From positions 3,203,845-3,267,844 of the forward strand of contig OU744451.1 in assembly GCA_916610825.1 (NCBI GenBank): DNA of 64,000 bases. Reading direction: 5' to 3'. The notes beneath the pieces were generated by a model. The model had not been told where the DNA came from. It saw nothing but the letters and a program-made list of their open reading frames with translations, and did not search any database. Position numbers and translations under genes: made by a program. Below, piece by piece: positions 1-10,463 of the stretch (position 1 is the first letter of the stretch; the number at the start of each line of letters is the position of its first letter). The DNA comes from Haliclystus octoradiatus (lineage: Eukaryota > Cnidaria > Staurozoa > Stauromedusae > Haliclystidae).

Positions 1-18
1 GACGTTGGCTATACCTAC

Positions 19-152
19 CAGTCTATTTCTTATGTAAAGGAATTTCTTTTGAATGTGTGGCGGTGCCTGGGATACATCTTGAAAACATGATGCCTCTTGA
101 GCGGTGAGACGATCATGCGGTAATCGACTGGCAAATGCAGCCCCTTCCAAAG
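19..152 (-). CDS. KDM1A: KDM1A-like coding exon 3 (start of SWIRM domain)
   Basis: A clear polypyrimidine tract and CAG precede CT TTG GAA. The exon encodes LEGAAFASRLPHDRLTAQEA and then CFQDVSQAPPHIQKKFLYIR, ending in NRL before donor CTG|GTAGGTATAG. This is the highly conserved entry into the SWIRM domain of LSD1, a helical domain that contacts the amine-oxidase fold. The next exon is outside the window. Confidence 0.88.
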
Positions 153-3100
153 CTGAAAAAAACATTGCTAATGTATAAAATAATAATAGCCTACTACCGG
201 TAATGTTTTAGTTTACAAAATAGTAGTTGAGATAGTAGGTGAGTAGTTTGCCTTCCGAGATTCCATCTTTTTCTTCTAAATTTTTTCGGATGATTTCACC
301 ATGTAAACGTTTTCATAACTTTTTATTTTACGATTATCGTCAAAAAAAATATGATAAAAACTGCACAGCATTACTTTCCTATACAAGAAAAGAAAGCAAA
401 CTTGAATTCAACTATTTCTTCCACTTCCTTCTGAATTTTTGCTAGCCTTATGTGACTCTCAGTCCCAGAATCACCCCTTTTACCGCACATTAAGACAAAG
501 ACGCAAAGACTTGAAGTTTTGTGTTTTATATGACTATCAGTCAGATACCATTCACAGCATTCAAATGAATCTATGCTGAAGATTACATAGAGCATATAAC
601 CTTGCATAAGACTTCAAGTCACAGTAAGAGAAGAATATGTAGCTTTGACTTAAGCCTAACTGATCAACGTATTATCAATGATGTGTCAAACATTAGGAAA
701 TAAATATATAAAACAGTCAAACTCAGTTAATATCCCCTAGATTTAATGTCCCACCTTGTTATTCCCACATAAAAACTGATTTCTATTTTCCAATTTCTAT
801 GCAAACTCTCATAATTCTACCTCGCTTAATGTCTCACTTTTCATCTGTAGTTCAGAGGGGGGACATTAAGCAAGTAGGCTACATAATAGGTTTGGTAACT
901 TCATCAGAAATACATACTTTGAGCTGATAATCTCAGAACTTCAATTGGATCTACAAAAATCAAATCCATTTATTCAAAAATGAGAAAAATTAAAAACCGT
1001 AGATTAATAAATTATTTGCACAAATGTATGTAGCCTAGAAAAGCTCGATGTTTGTTAAACCATAGCCTGTGCGCAGATCCCATTTTTTTTTAGATTAGTA
1101 GGGTGTGCGTAATATCGACAGAAAGGCTGCGCTGGATTGAATTAGTAGGAGTGGCTAAACATGAGAAATCAATTGTTCCTCTATTGTTACTGTCACCCAT
1201 TTTACTGCAAAAAAAAAGATTTGGGTCTACGCGCAGGCTCGTTAAACAACATCATAAATAGATTGACACCAAAGGCAAGGCAATGAATTTTCCCTGACAT
1301 TGAAAGTCCGAGGCCTGGTTCATATGCCGTTCTGTACATGAGCCAATCCTATTCTGGTTGAGAACGCCTTCAGATGGACTACATCATAAACAATTTGGTT
1401 TCAGATACCGTTCCAAGCATTTCACGCGAGAATTCACATCTGATGAAGGCGTTCAGAAAGGGTTAGCAGGTGGTCGGAACGCCTGAACACAATCCAATTA
1501 TTGAAGGTGTTCTAATTCGTTTCATACGCCGTTCTGAAGTTGATCTTTGAATTTTGGCTAGAGCATAATATGATCGTCATATATACAGAACGGCGTATGA
1601 ACCAGGCCTGAGTTTCCATCTGAGTCATCATGGCTTCCAATAGATACCTTATGTTTGATTTTCTTATATTCTTTAAACGCAACGAAATGAATGCAAGTTT
1701 TAATCAAGCTAGTTTTGCAGCTTTCGATTTTTCGAGATCAAATTTTATCATGTATTGTTTTTAAAAATTTAGGCCTAGCCTTCAGATATCTAGACAATTG
1801 AAAATACAATTTCAGACATTGCTAGAGTGAAAACTATAGAGAGGTGACTGCTGCATTAGAAGTGATTGTTACAACAGGCTTGACTGTAGCCTATAAATGG
1901 TTCACTTTCACTGACCAACAGGATGAGTATCTTCATCTTCTTCAATTTCTTCATTAACGTCAGGCCCAGTTGAAGGAGCAGGAATAGGTTTATTTGAGCC
2001 ATTTGTCATTGAGTTTAATTCGGCATTGGCAGTCATTGCTAAAAGCGACATTCCACTTTCCTCTTCTGACATTTCTTCGTCTGTTAAATTTACAAGTTTT
2101 TCATCCACTTCTGAGTATTCTACCTGAATTGAAATTGACATCACATATTAGGCCTAGATTAATTGTTATGCTGTATATTAGCTGCGCCAAATTCTAACGG
2201 CTCTACTTCGCTGAGCCGTAAATGCCATGTTATCACAAGTTGTGCCAAAATAGTTGAGTCTAGATTTTGTGGATTTCATTTTTAGGCTAATCTTTTCGAG
2301 GAAGAATATTAGGCCTATAGGAAATTCTCAAAGCACAATTTTAAGAAGAATTCAGTTTCAGTAGCAAGGCAACTTTTGAGGCATCATTTTATTCATTTTA
2401 TTTACTCACGTTCTGTTTGGTAGGCTCACAATTGTTGGGATTACGTTAGGCTACATTAAACATCATTTTATAGAATACTGAACAATGTTGCCTCATACTT
2501 AGGTGCAGAGGGCTGAGTATGTAGGCGACCACGGTCACTAAGGGAAGGATCTAGCTTGTCTAATTGTGGGCTATAAAATCAACTGTACAATTAAATGGTA
2601 ACAAAGAATGGTTAATTTGTATTTCAGCGATACTCTCCTTAAGGCCCAAGCAAACAATCCAACTTTGTTGGTTCGACTTTGTCGGATGCAAAAGTCAAAC
2701 GTTATTGGATGCGTGGGCAATCTGTTTTATAACCAACTGCATACAACTTTTATTTAAATCGTATATTTATTCGACCTGAATGCGTATTAAAAACTATTCA
2801 AATCCTACATGTCATCAAATATGAAAAGTTGAAGGAGACAAATAATTTAAAATGAGCATTGGCCTAAATTTTATATACTTTTTGTGTTTAGCTTTTGAAT
2901 TAAACGTTTCTGATATCCTTATTGTTTACAAATTCTTAGTATTTTTGATTCAGAACGATCGACTAATCCAAAGTCAACATGAGAAAAATTCAACCGGAAA
3001 GTATTCTAACTATTGCGTCTGCGTATCTACGCTTGCTTTCAATGTCCCAGACATCTCCGGACATAAAAATCTCATAAAATTCCTCAGCATCCGTCTGATT

Positions 3101-3861
3101 CTCAAAAAGCTTTTGAATTCAGTAAAAATCTTTTTCAGCCCGTTGGACTAGTCGAGACAGCAATTATCACCCATTATCGACCATCCAACTAAGTTGACTG
3201 CATGGGCAAACGGTCCAACTTTCGAAATGACAGTTGAAACGTTTTCTTGGGCCTTTACTTGAACATTCAGTACATTTTTGTCACTGTTACATGTGCTTTT
3301 AGTAGTCTAGCGTATTATACTAGCTTTTTAGGCCCTAGCCTGCTAGGCCTATCTAGTTCGAGTCCCAATATATAGTATATCATACGTTGAACAGTTAAAG
3401 TATTAACATAATTATAGCAATTCAATTACACGATGCCCCGAGATATGACTATAGGCAGTAATTCGGCTCTAACTTCAAAGTCCAATTTAGATAACATCAT
3501 TGCTTTATTCGTGACTTAAAAGCTGAAACCAATTTGTAAAATTTATGGAATAAAGAAAATATAGTTACTTTTGTAATTGAAATATTTTATTTCTGGGGCT
3601 CGCAACATCATGTTATGCTTTGATTTTCAGAGCGTCTAAAGATAAGAAATGTTGACATAAGTGATATTATGCTTGTTGTTTTTCTGAGTATAGAAAGCAT
3701 AGCTATACCTTAGCTTTTTTTCTTCTGCTTCGTCTTGAATTTGCCTCAGACTCCGTTTCTTGTAAATTTAACAATATGTTTTGATTTTGGACCACAGCCT
3801 CACTGGCTGGCGTTTCAGTAAACTCTGTTGGTTCTGTTTTAATAATATCAGGCTCACTCAT
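19..3861 (-). CDS. KDM1A: LSD1/KDM1A-like lysine-specific histone demethylase, 5' part of gene (three exons, partial)
   Basis: Three exons on the minus strand (3709-3861, 1916-2123, 19-152) join into one reading frame that reads as the N-terminal region and the start of the SWIRM domain of lysine-specific demethylase 1, a nuclear FAD-dependent enzyme that removes methyl groups from histone H3K4 in CoREST-type complexes. The key stretches are a basic RRSRRKKAK run followed by VEYSEVDEKLVNLTDEE, then acidic and low-complexity sequence, then EGAAFASRLPHDRLTAQEA and IQKKFLYIRNRL. This order and wording match the known family (basic run, VEY.E.DE.L.NL, then EGAAF.SRLPHDR). Phases agree at both junctions (0/0, then 1/1), with donors GTATAG, GTCAGT and GTAGGT and acceptors ending CAG. 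The amine-oxidase and tower domains must lie beyond the left edge. The identification rests on recognised family motifs, not on a search. Confidence 0.9.
153..1915 (-). other. KDM1A intron 2 (contains a MITE)
   Basis: The intron runs from donor GTCAGT (complement of 1910-1915) to the CAG at 153-155. It is AT-rich with no convincing exon. It contains the terminal-inverted-repeat element at 1311-1609. An open stretch on the minus strand at 371-607 lacks a usable donor and a matching phase. Confidence 0.7.
1311..1609. mobile_element. MITE with GCCTGGTT-type terminal inverted repeats
   Basis: The ends are inverted copies: AGGCCTGGTTCATATGCCGT on the left and its near-exact complement on the right, about 26 bp. 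The interior has further inverted pieces (GAACGCCTTCAGATG and CATCTGATGAAGGCGTTC). No coding capacity. The terminal GCCTGGTTYCATAT resembles the elements at 16618-16913 and 61480-61671. No clear target-site duplication is seen. Confidence 0.7.
1916..2123 (-). CDS. KDM1A: KDM1A-like coding exon 2
   Basis: The acceptor TTCAATTCAG lies before GTAGAATAC, so the exon opens in phase 0 with VEYSEVDEKLVNLTDEEM. The middle is rich in Ser, Asn and Ala and the end is acidic (NEEIEEDEDTHPV). The donor G|GTCAGT leaves one base, which joins the first two bases of the next exon to make an Ala codon. The equivalent region of animal LSD1 is also a poorly conserved, disordered, acidic linker. Confidence 0.85.
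2640..3257. mobile_element. Non-autonomous inverted-repeat element in KDM1A intron 1
   Basis: The left end TTAAGGCCCAAGCAAAC is mirrored by GTTTTCTTGGGCCTTTA at the right. Subterminal blocks (ATCCAACTTTGTTGG, GTCCAACTTTCG, ATCCAACTAAGTTG) repeat in both orientations. The 99-codon open stretch at 2852-3151 has no recognisable domain. TTAA at the left end hints at a piggyBac-like target, but the right side is TTTA, so the superfamily is not settled. Confidence 0.5.
3709..3861 (-). CDS. KDM1A: KDM1A-like coding exon 1
   Basis: It starts at ATG (complement of 3859-3861) with A at -3 and encodes 51 residues beginning MSEPDIIKTEP. The IKTE at residues 7-10 fits the SUMOylation consensus (psi-K-x-E). 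The exon ends in a basic run RRSRRKKAK, a likely nuclear localisation signal, directly before donor AAG|GTATAG. It ends on a whole codon. It is too short and open-ended to stand alone as an ORF, so it was found through the splice sites and the family motif. Confidence 0.85.
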
Positions 3862-4965
3862 ACTCTCCAACGTACGTTGAATTAAAAAACAGCAATTCCA
3901 ACCAATTCTAGCTGTGATTGTCCTCCCGTATATCTTTTGTTAGACGAAAAAAACAAAATCCTACAAACGCTTCTTTTTCATTGTCATCTTTTGAACTCCA
4001 TAAATGTTATATCTCATCGACTTCAGATAAATATAAGTTAAATCAACAATGATGGAGTACTTGATGACGTTACATTTTTAGTCACAACTTTATGTACGAT
4101 GTAGTGAAAAAATGTACACAATGGTCACGTGACTATTAGTAAAAAGAGGCTGTTTCGACAGAGGGAGAAATTTATTACAGAACAATAAATTTCTACTTCT
4201 ACCTGTTATTGTAATTTGTTGCTACTGCTGGTACTTGTTTTCGTTAGTTTATGATATTCTTTTCTTATTTTGATACCTAATTAGCTCAGCTTATTGTTTA
4301 AAGGTGTATTTAGAAGTTGGCATATTTTCAGCCAAGACAGTTTTTTCTATCAGGTAAGGACAGACAGTCTGAGCTGGGTGTCAATGTGTCATCGACATCG
4401 TGACGTGATTTGTGTCAGTCAGTAGACAAAGAACAGTCAGAATCAGTAAGCCTGGTGGAGCAGAGCCGGAGGAGACAATTGCCACCTTGCTTTGTTGAAC
4501 TAATTATAATAGACTTGAAACAGAAGACTTTTTAGGTATTTATTAACAGTCAAATTAGGAAATTTTTCTCAACTCAAATTTGTACTTTCTAGAAATAATG
4601 CTAGCTAGGCTATACCATAGGCCTACAGAACAGAGACATGTGTGTTGAGTTTAGCATGTTGGAACAACGATATAGAGGCTATTAAGATATAGATTTGTTC
4701 GTTCAATTTTCTGCCATTTTGATACCATTATAGATTGATGAATCAATTCAAGCCTCAAAGTGTATTATATCATATTTTGTTAATGATATCATGGTCTCTA
4801 TGTTGCCAGTATGTTGATCATTCAAGTTCAAGTAACACAGGTGAGCCATGCTAAATCATAATAAAATGCTTGCTATACCAAATGATACAGGATCATTCCA
4901 CGTCAATTCACAAACAAACAAAAACACGACCCTCTCAGAATTTTTTAACACTTATTTTACAAAGC
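3862..4965. other. KDM1A 5' flank / putative promoter region
   Basis: This stretch holds no gene. It contains the KDM1A 5' UTR and probable promoter. A 10-bp palindromic E-box GTCACGTGAC lies near 4125-4135 and a CRE-like TGACGTGA near 4401. Around 4350 on the plus strand is a strong donor-like CAG|GTAAGG, which might be a first exon of a divergent transcript, but nothing else supports that. Confidence 0.4.
4125..4135. promoter_or_regulatory. Palindromic E-box (GTCACGTGAC) upstream of KDM1A
   Basis: GTCACGTGAC is the preferred site of USF/MITF/TFE-type bHLH-ZIP factors. It lies about 265 bp upstream of the KDM1A start codon. Function is inferred from motif and position only. Confidence 0.3.
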
Positions 4966-4984
4966 ATCATCATCATCATCATCA
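4966..4984. repeat. (CAT)n / LINE 3' tail microsatellite
   Basis: Six CAT units. On the minus strand this is an (ATG)n tail directly after TGAATAA, typical of LINE 3' ends with simple-repeat tails. Confidence 0.75.
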
Positions 4985-5131
4985 TTTATTCAGAACCTGA
5001 TAAGTTTTACAATAGCTTTTTTTCACAGGACTGATTTACGTAATAATATAGAGAATAAACATAAAATAATTGATTACAATAATACATAGATATATGTAGC
5101 CTACAGCTGCAAGGTTAATTAAATACAAAAC

Positions 5132-5905
5132 TTAACAGTTATTAGATGCTGTAATTTTATTGGTATTTAAATGCTTCTCAAGGAGACTTTTGAAATTTTT
5201 CCTTTTGGAAACTTCCTTCATTGTAGACGGTAGATCATTCCACTTATGAGCACCAGCATATTGAAATGAGTGGCGATGGCTTGACTTGATGTATATGTCA
5301 TTATGGGTGTGAGATCTTGTCTTGGTCCTATTTGGTTGTTGAAATATATGGGAGAGCAGAGGAGGAGCTAGATGGAATTTTAGTTTGTGAGTGAGCATTA
5401 GTTGGTGTGAGGTTATTCTGTCTCTGACAGAAAGCCAGCCAAGCCGACTTTGCTGATCAGAGATTCGAGTGCGATAATTACAACGGAGTACTGCCCTCAT
5501 TCCTCTGTTTTGTAATCTCTGGAGGCGGTCAAGATGTTGGACTTTGCAATTCCCCCATGCGACAGCGCAGTAATCAAAGTGTGGCAAAACAATAGAGTTA
5601 TAAATTAATTGAGCTGATTCTTGCGGAATGAAACGTCTTATGAATTTGAGGACACCCAACCCTCTATTGATTTTCTTAATTATGCAATCAATATGGTCAT
5701 CAAATAGCAGGTTTTCATCGATTAAGACACCTAAATACTTCAATAAATACACACGCTTAACAGGTTCGTCATTCAACTTCACTTGAAAATCATGGTTTGC
5801 ATCTTGTTTTTTCAAGTTTGGTTTAGTGCCTATCATCATACAATTTGTTTTAACGACATTTAATGTTAGTTTATTGGCACATAGCCAGCCGTAGATTTGG
5901 TTCAA
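5132..5905 (-). pseudogene. LINE C-terminal RT/thumb region
   Basis: 257 codons. It contains IYGWLCANKLTLNVVKTNCM, KYLGVLIDENLLFDDHI, IVLPHFDYCAVAW, RLQRLQNRGMRAVL and HKWNDLPSTMKEVSKRKNFK, the usual wording after the YADD block in CR1/Jockey-type LINE proteins. The frame begins just after the deleted catalytic block (NIIEHSLVTDLNQIYGW can be read across the border). Confidence 0.9.
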
Positions 5906-5934
5906 GTCAGTTACTAAGGAATGTTCAATAATAT

Positions 5935-6564
5935 TTACATCTTTTTACAATTATGTACAGAATCAGAAATATCATTTATATAAATTAAAAATAGTAATGG
6001 CCCAAGGATCGATCCTTGAGGAACGCCATCTTTTATTGTAGGCCTACCTAAATTAGAATTAGTATTATTTATATTTACAATTTGTTTTCTATTTATTAAA
6101 TATGATCTGAAAAAATTTAAGCTATTTTCATCACTACCGTATAATTGTATTTTTTCCAATAAAATATGAAAATTTACAGTATCAAAAGCTTTTTTTAAGT
6201 CAATGCTGACTACACCTATTAATTTATGATTAAATATATTATCGTAACAAAACTCTGAAAAGTTTAAAGTGCTAGTATCTGTTGAGTGATTTTTACGAAA
6301 ACCATATTGAACTGTTGTGAGTAAATTATGAAGAGACAGATAATGGTTAAATTGCATATATAGGCCTACAGCTTTTTCTAAAAGTTTCGAGATAACAGGG
6401 AGTACGGAGATTGGGCGATAGTTTGTTCTCTCGGTGATGGTATCTCCCTTGTGCAATGGAGAAACCTTAGCAGTTTTGAATGCCTCCGGGAAGACACCAC
6501 TACTGAGAGAAAGGTTAAATATTTTTGTTAAGGACGGTGCAATACTGTGCGCCGTTAGTTTCAA
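5935..6564 (-). pseudogene. LINE reverse transcriptase fragment
   Basis: 209 codons. RT blocks in order: FKTAKVSPLHKGD, NYRPISVLPVISKLLEKAV, QYGFRKNHSTDT, VSIDLKKAFDTVNF and DGVPQGSILGPLLFLIYIND. These are the template-grip and palm motifs up to block 4. The frame then stops. The block with the second pair of catalytic aspartates is absent because of a short deletion at the junction with 5132-5905. The region 6565-6776 continues the RT N-terminus in another frame. Confidence 0.9.
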
Positions 6565-6776
6565 AATGCGCGTTTCGATTTGGTCAATACCAACCGACTG
6601 TTTTTGGGGAAGTTTAAAAATTAAGTGTTCCGTGTCTGAGTTCGAAATTAAACTAAATTTAAATTGATTTGCTAGAGTGTGTATATTTGATACAGAATTT
6701 AAATAAGTTTTTGCTAAAGTAATTGGGTTGTAGTTATCTAACGATGGAATTAATGAGGCTAATTTGCTTGGTATTT

Positions 6777-7814
6777 CTAAAAAGTACCGTAACTATTAAA
6801 TTCATTTGCTATTGTTAATGTATTCGTAATAGGTTTATCATCTATATTGATTTCATTGATATTTACATTTTTTCTCTTGTTTGGTAATAATTGTTTTAAA
6901 AACTTCCACATTTGTTTTGGATTTTGTTTTGTTTCTAATATATTTTTACAATAATAAGTTCTTTTGCATAGCCTAAAATACTTTGTAAATTCATTTCTAG
7001 AATGCTTAAATAAATTAAAAAATGTTATGTCTTTAGTCCTAATAAATAATTTGTGGTAGTTGTCACGCTTATTCCTCAACATAATAGCATGATCATCTAA
7101 ATAAATATGGTGGCTCCTTGATTTGATTCTAATTTTCTTGAGAGGAGCAAACTGATTCACAATGGTGTTAAACAAGGATTGCCAAGCATAGTATGCCTCG
7201 TTCACATCCGTGAAATAATCTAGGAATTCCCAATTAGTTTGTTGTATGGCCAGATTAAGTGACTGTGTATCTAAATTTTTGTAATTGCGTATTAAGGTAA
7301 GTTTGTGGTTATGTACAGGTTTATGAGAAATAGTGTTATAAACTAAATAGTTCATTTGGTGATCAGCCAATATATCGAAAGTGACGCCTGCTTTGATTTG
7401 ATCGCTGTCTAGATTAGAAATGGCTAAGTCAATGCAGGTGGACGATGAGCCGGTTATTCGTGTAGGGGATATAATGTGTTGATCAAAACTGTTTTCTGTT
7501 AGGATTGAGGTTAACTTCCTTGTTAAGGATGAATTGATATTTAGTGTGTTCATATTAAAATCTCCTAAAATTACGCGTGATTTATTGTTATGGTCTAAAT
7601 AATCTAAAAAATTGGAAAATTCGTCTAGATAATCTATGTGTGCGTGTGGATGTCTATATATACATGTAATAAATAAATTGTTTCGAGTGTGTGGTATTTG
7701 GAGTTCTATTGTAGTACTCATTGAATTAAAATCATTGTATGTGGTTGGAACTTTAAATAAATATCCTAATTTTACATAAATTAAAACTCCTTGTTTGCCA
7801 ACAGATTTGACCAC
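6777..7814 (-). pseudogene. LINE endonuclease fragment (APE type)
   Basis: 345 codons open. Visible endonuclease motifs are ITCIYRHPH, RVILGDFNMNT, SSSTCIDLAISN and ILADHQMNY, which carry the catalytic Asp/Asn and the final His of APE-type nucleases that nick target DNA. The remainder is the linker between endonuclease and RT (for example NPKQMWKFLKQLLPNK). The N-terminal part that should follow ICHLN is missing: the frame is broken near 7815-7850. The first Met shown is not a biological start. Confidence 0.88.
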
Positions 7815-8201
7815 TGTTATCGAAGTGAGTTAGTACTCCTCTTTACCCAGAATTGAGATGGCAGATCTTCATGCCACTGGTGTCAGTGTAGACCTCTCCA
7901 CCATCCACACATCCAGAAGTACCATCAGGGTTAGTTTCAATGTCTCCAGCCAGAAGCAAAATCAACAGCAAAAAAATTAAAAAAATTTACAGTATTTATA
8001 TTTTATAACTAAATTAGGTTTAAATAAAAATAAAGAACTAGAGATTGAAAGAAAATTATTGTTTTGTATATACAGAAAGTTGAAACCAGTTTTTGATGTA
8101 TTAACAGTGGCTTGTGTTGATAAATTGCAGACATATGGACGACATTGACTTTGTAATACGATAAGTGTTATAAGATAACTGACAAACATGATAAATCAAT
8201 T

Positions 8202-8533
8202 ATTAAACCAAACACCACAATGAGACAAATACAATAAAACCAATCAGAGAACAATAAATAATTGAATGTACAATGTTTAACGGACAACTTTAAAGAAAAT
8301 TAACAAATAAAATTAACTTTGACAAATAAAATGTACAACCAGCCAGCGAACAATAAAACCAATGAATAAAATATTAAACCAAACACCACAATGAGACAAA
8401 TACAATAAAACCAATCAGAGAACAATAAATAATATGATGTACAATGTACGGACAACTTTAAAGAGTAACAAATAAAATTAACTTTGACAAATAAAATGTA
8501 CAACCCAGCCAGCGAACAATAAAACCAATGAAT
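8202..8533. repeat. Tandem duplication, about 171 bp x 2
   Basis: ATTAAACCAAACACCACAAT begins at 8202 and again at 8373. The following 160 bases (with AACAATAAATAAT, GGACAACTTTAAAGA and CAGCGAACAATAAAACC) are repeated with small indels. The long open frame on the minus strand here (8300-8746) is repeated too, so it is not evidence for a gene. Confidence 0.85.
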
Positions 8534-9295
8534 GCATGTAATTGCATGTTGCAAATTTGAATATTGGCGAATATTAGGGAGGTTTAGAGTTAGTACCGGT
8601 ACAGCTACAAGTACAGCTTCCTCGTTGCACATCACTTCTGCACATTGAAGGGAGCCCTTTTTTCTCTGAAACCGGTACAAACCTCCTTCTTTCGGAACAC
8701 CTTTTGGCGTGAAACATGAAACAGGGAGTACACGTTTTAATTTCACTGTTTTTTGTTTTGGTTTAACTTTTGCATTTACTTTTTACTTTTTATGAAGAAA
8801 ATTATATTATCCCTATAAAATGTCTACATAAATCACGATGAATCTAAGAATAATGTCAGAATTTTGTATTCACCTGGGAAACATAAACTGGCATTTTATT
8901 TTATCGAATCTAAACGTCTTGTTTTGACACAACAAGTACCGGTAGAACCCAATCTTCCTATCCACTAAATAATTTTGGGCTAGAACTTGACCTTTTAAAA
9001 ATGTACATGGCACAAAAAGGTTTTATGATAGATTGTAGTAGCTGAAGCAAAATTATGAAGAAAGGTGACAATGATTTCTTAACTTTTGAATCTACTCTAT
9101 TTTCGATCAGTCACTTTTTCCAAACTCTGCATCTTTTTCAAAGCTGTATATGACTAGAACACTCGATTTACATAGTCTCTGCTGAGCCACAGCGCCAAGG
9201 TCGATGAGGGTTTAGGTTATAAGTTAGTAAATAAGCATGACTGGGTAGTTATCACGTGATTTCACCCCAACGTCTAAAGGGTTCATACTGTGATG

Positions 9296-9472
9296 CAGTC
9301 AAACCTGTTATAACGGTCACCTCTCTACAGCAGTCACTTATCAATAGTGGTCACTCTTACAATGTCTAAAAAAGTATTTTCTATTGAATCAAACCTGTAT
9401 ATAAAGGCCACCTGTCTATAGTGGTCAATTTATCTACCTCTCGTAGCTGGCTGTTATATACAGGTTTCACTG
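9296..9472. mobile_element. pogo/Tc1-mariner-like MITE, 177 bp
   Basis: Ends CAGTCAAACCTGTTATAACG and the inverted complement. The inside has repeated GTGGTCA and CACCTGTCTATAGTGG. It is the same length and family as 11519-11695. The target TA is present on the right but changed to TG on the left. Confidence 0.75.
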
Positions 9473-9982
9473 TAGGCCTACACATATTGGAATTTAGCCC
9501 CAACGACCTAGCGTGTGACGTCAGAAAGATCGATATTGACTAATACTGACCCTGTAGCCATTTCTGGTCTGTTGCAATTATACAGGTCTATTGTGCACTG
9601 CAAGGGGGACCAAGGGAGGTAATCATCCAAGCAAGACAAATAGACGAAGCATAAAATGAAACAGGATGTCAAAAATAGAACGACGCATAAAATGAGAACT
9701 GACTCACGCAAATCATAGCATAAAATGAGAAACGGCACATAGAGACATCATGCATAAATGAGAATCAAGGAATGAAAATTATCGCATAAAATAACGAATG
9801 TTCATTATCAAACCTAGAAACATTGAAAGTTTACTAACTAAGAAAATGTGTAAGTTTCTCAGTTTCTCAGTTTGTTTTTTTAATGTTCAGAACTTCAGAA
9901 TTGGAGACAAACTCTTTTCCCTTTTTATCTCGAAATCCAAAAGTTTCTTTCTATCTGTAGTCTATAGCAAGAGCAACCCTGT

Positions 9983-10119
9983 GAAAAAAATTCACGAGTT
10001 CATGAATGTGAAATTGCCCAAAAGTCCATGAACTGGTCATGAACTTTTAATCAATTTAATGTTCATGAACCAGTTCATAAACTGGTTTATGAACTGTTCA
10101 TGAACTCATGAATTTTTTC
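9983..10119. mobile_element. Short foldback MITE rich in GTTCATGAAC
   Basis: The left end GAAAAAAATTCACGAGTTCA is mirrored by TGAACTCATGAATTTTTTC. The interior is made of TTCATGAACTGGTTCATAAA units in both orientations. The same unit fills the loop of the big inverted repeat near 48385-48760. Confidence 0.6.
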
Positions 10120-10304
10120 ATTCTTATTTCATTAGTATTAAATACTAATTAAGCGAAAAGAACCTGATCGATTGATGCCAAATCTTATTTTTACCTTTAT
10201 TTGCATTAGGTGTTGACGTTGTCCCATTTTCATGAACACTTTGGGATTAATTTTGCCATTCCAAAAATAATGAAAACAGTAACAATCTTATTTTCATTTC
10301 CTAG

Positions 10305-10463
10305 GCCATTGGTCGTCATGGTCTGATTGGTCACCGTGTACTCTAAGCAGTTATTGTTATGCCGGTGTGAAAACACGTCAACGAGCATGTCATGATATTG
10401 ATAAGTCATGCTGCAGTGGATCATACTCTGAATTGGACAATTGTCCAAGCACTAATTGCAAAG
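10305..10463 (+). CDS. TSP1 domain exon (phase 1-1)
   Basis: The acceptor TTTCATTTCCTAG and donor AAAG|GTAGGT enclose 159 bases. The translation has WSSWSDWSPC, the Arg ladder GVKTRQRAC, and further Cys residues (CHDIDKSCC, NCPSTNC). W-x-x-W-x-x-W followed by C and K-T-R-Q-R is the TSP1 signature. Symmetrical 1-1 phase is normal for shuffled TSP1 exons. Confidence 0.88.

Larger units (their letters stand above)
4966..7968 (-). mobile_element. Broken APE-type non-LTR retrotransposon (CR1/Jockey group LINE) with 2A-like motif
   Basis: Read on the minus strand, the order is: a 2A-like motif LLILLLAGDIETNP (complement of 7920-7968), the start of the endonuclease (ICHLN), an open reading frame with the rest of the APE endonuclease (6777-7814), reverse transcriptase (5935-6564), and the C-terminal part (5132-5905). 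The 3' tail is a (ATG)n run at 4966-4984. The copy is dead. The endonuclease lacks its N-terminal third, a frameshift separates endonuclease and RT, and a deletion near 5920-5940 removed the catalytic FADD/YADD region. CR1/Jockey-group placement rests on domain order and RT wording, not a tree. Confidence 0.9.
8534..10304. other. Non-coding stretch before the TSP1 exon
   Basis: It is upstream of, or intronic to, the TSP1 gene. Apart from the MITEs at 9296-9472 and 9983-10119 there are five loose copies of GCATAAAATGAGAA at 9648-9795. No earlier exon of the TSP1 gene could be recognised. Confidence 0.5.

Noticed and set aside
371..607. Possible extra KDM1A exon on the minus strand (IQKEVEEIVE)
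   Set aside because: No good donor, and the phase does not fit between exon 2 and exon 3, which already join in matching phase.
4340..4360. First exon of a divergent gene ending CAG|GTAAGG on the plus strand
   Set aside because: A lone donor-like motif without promoter, start codon or downstream exon evidence.
8300..8746. 148-codon open frame on the minus strand with hydrophobic segments
   Set aside because: Its hydrophobic blocks repeat exactly because the frame crosses a 171-bp tandem duplication. No gene support.
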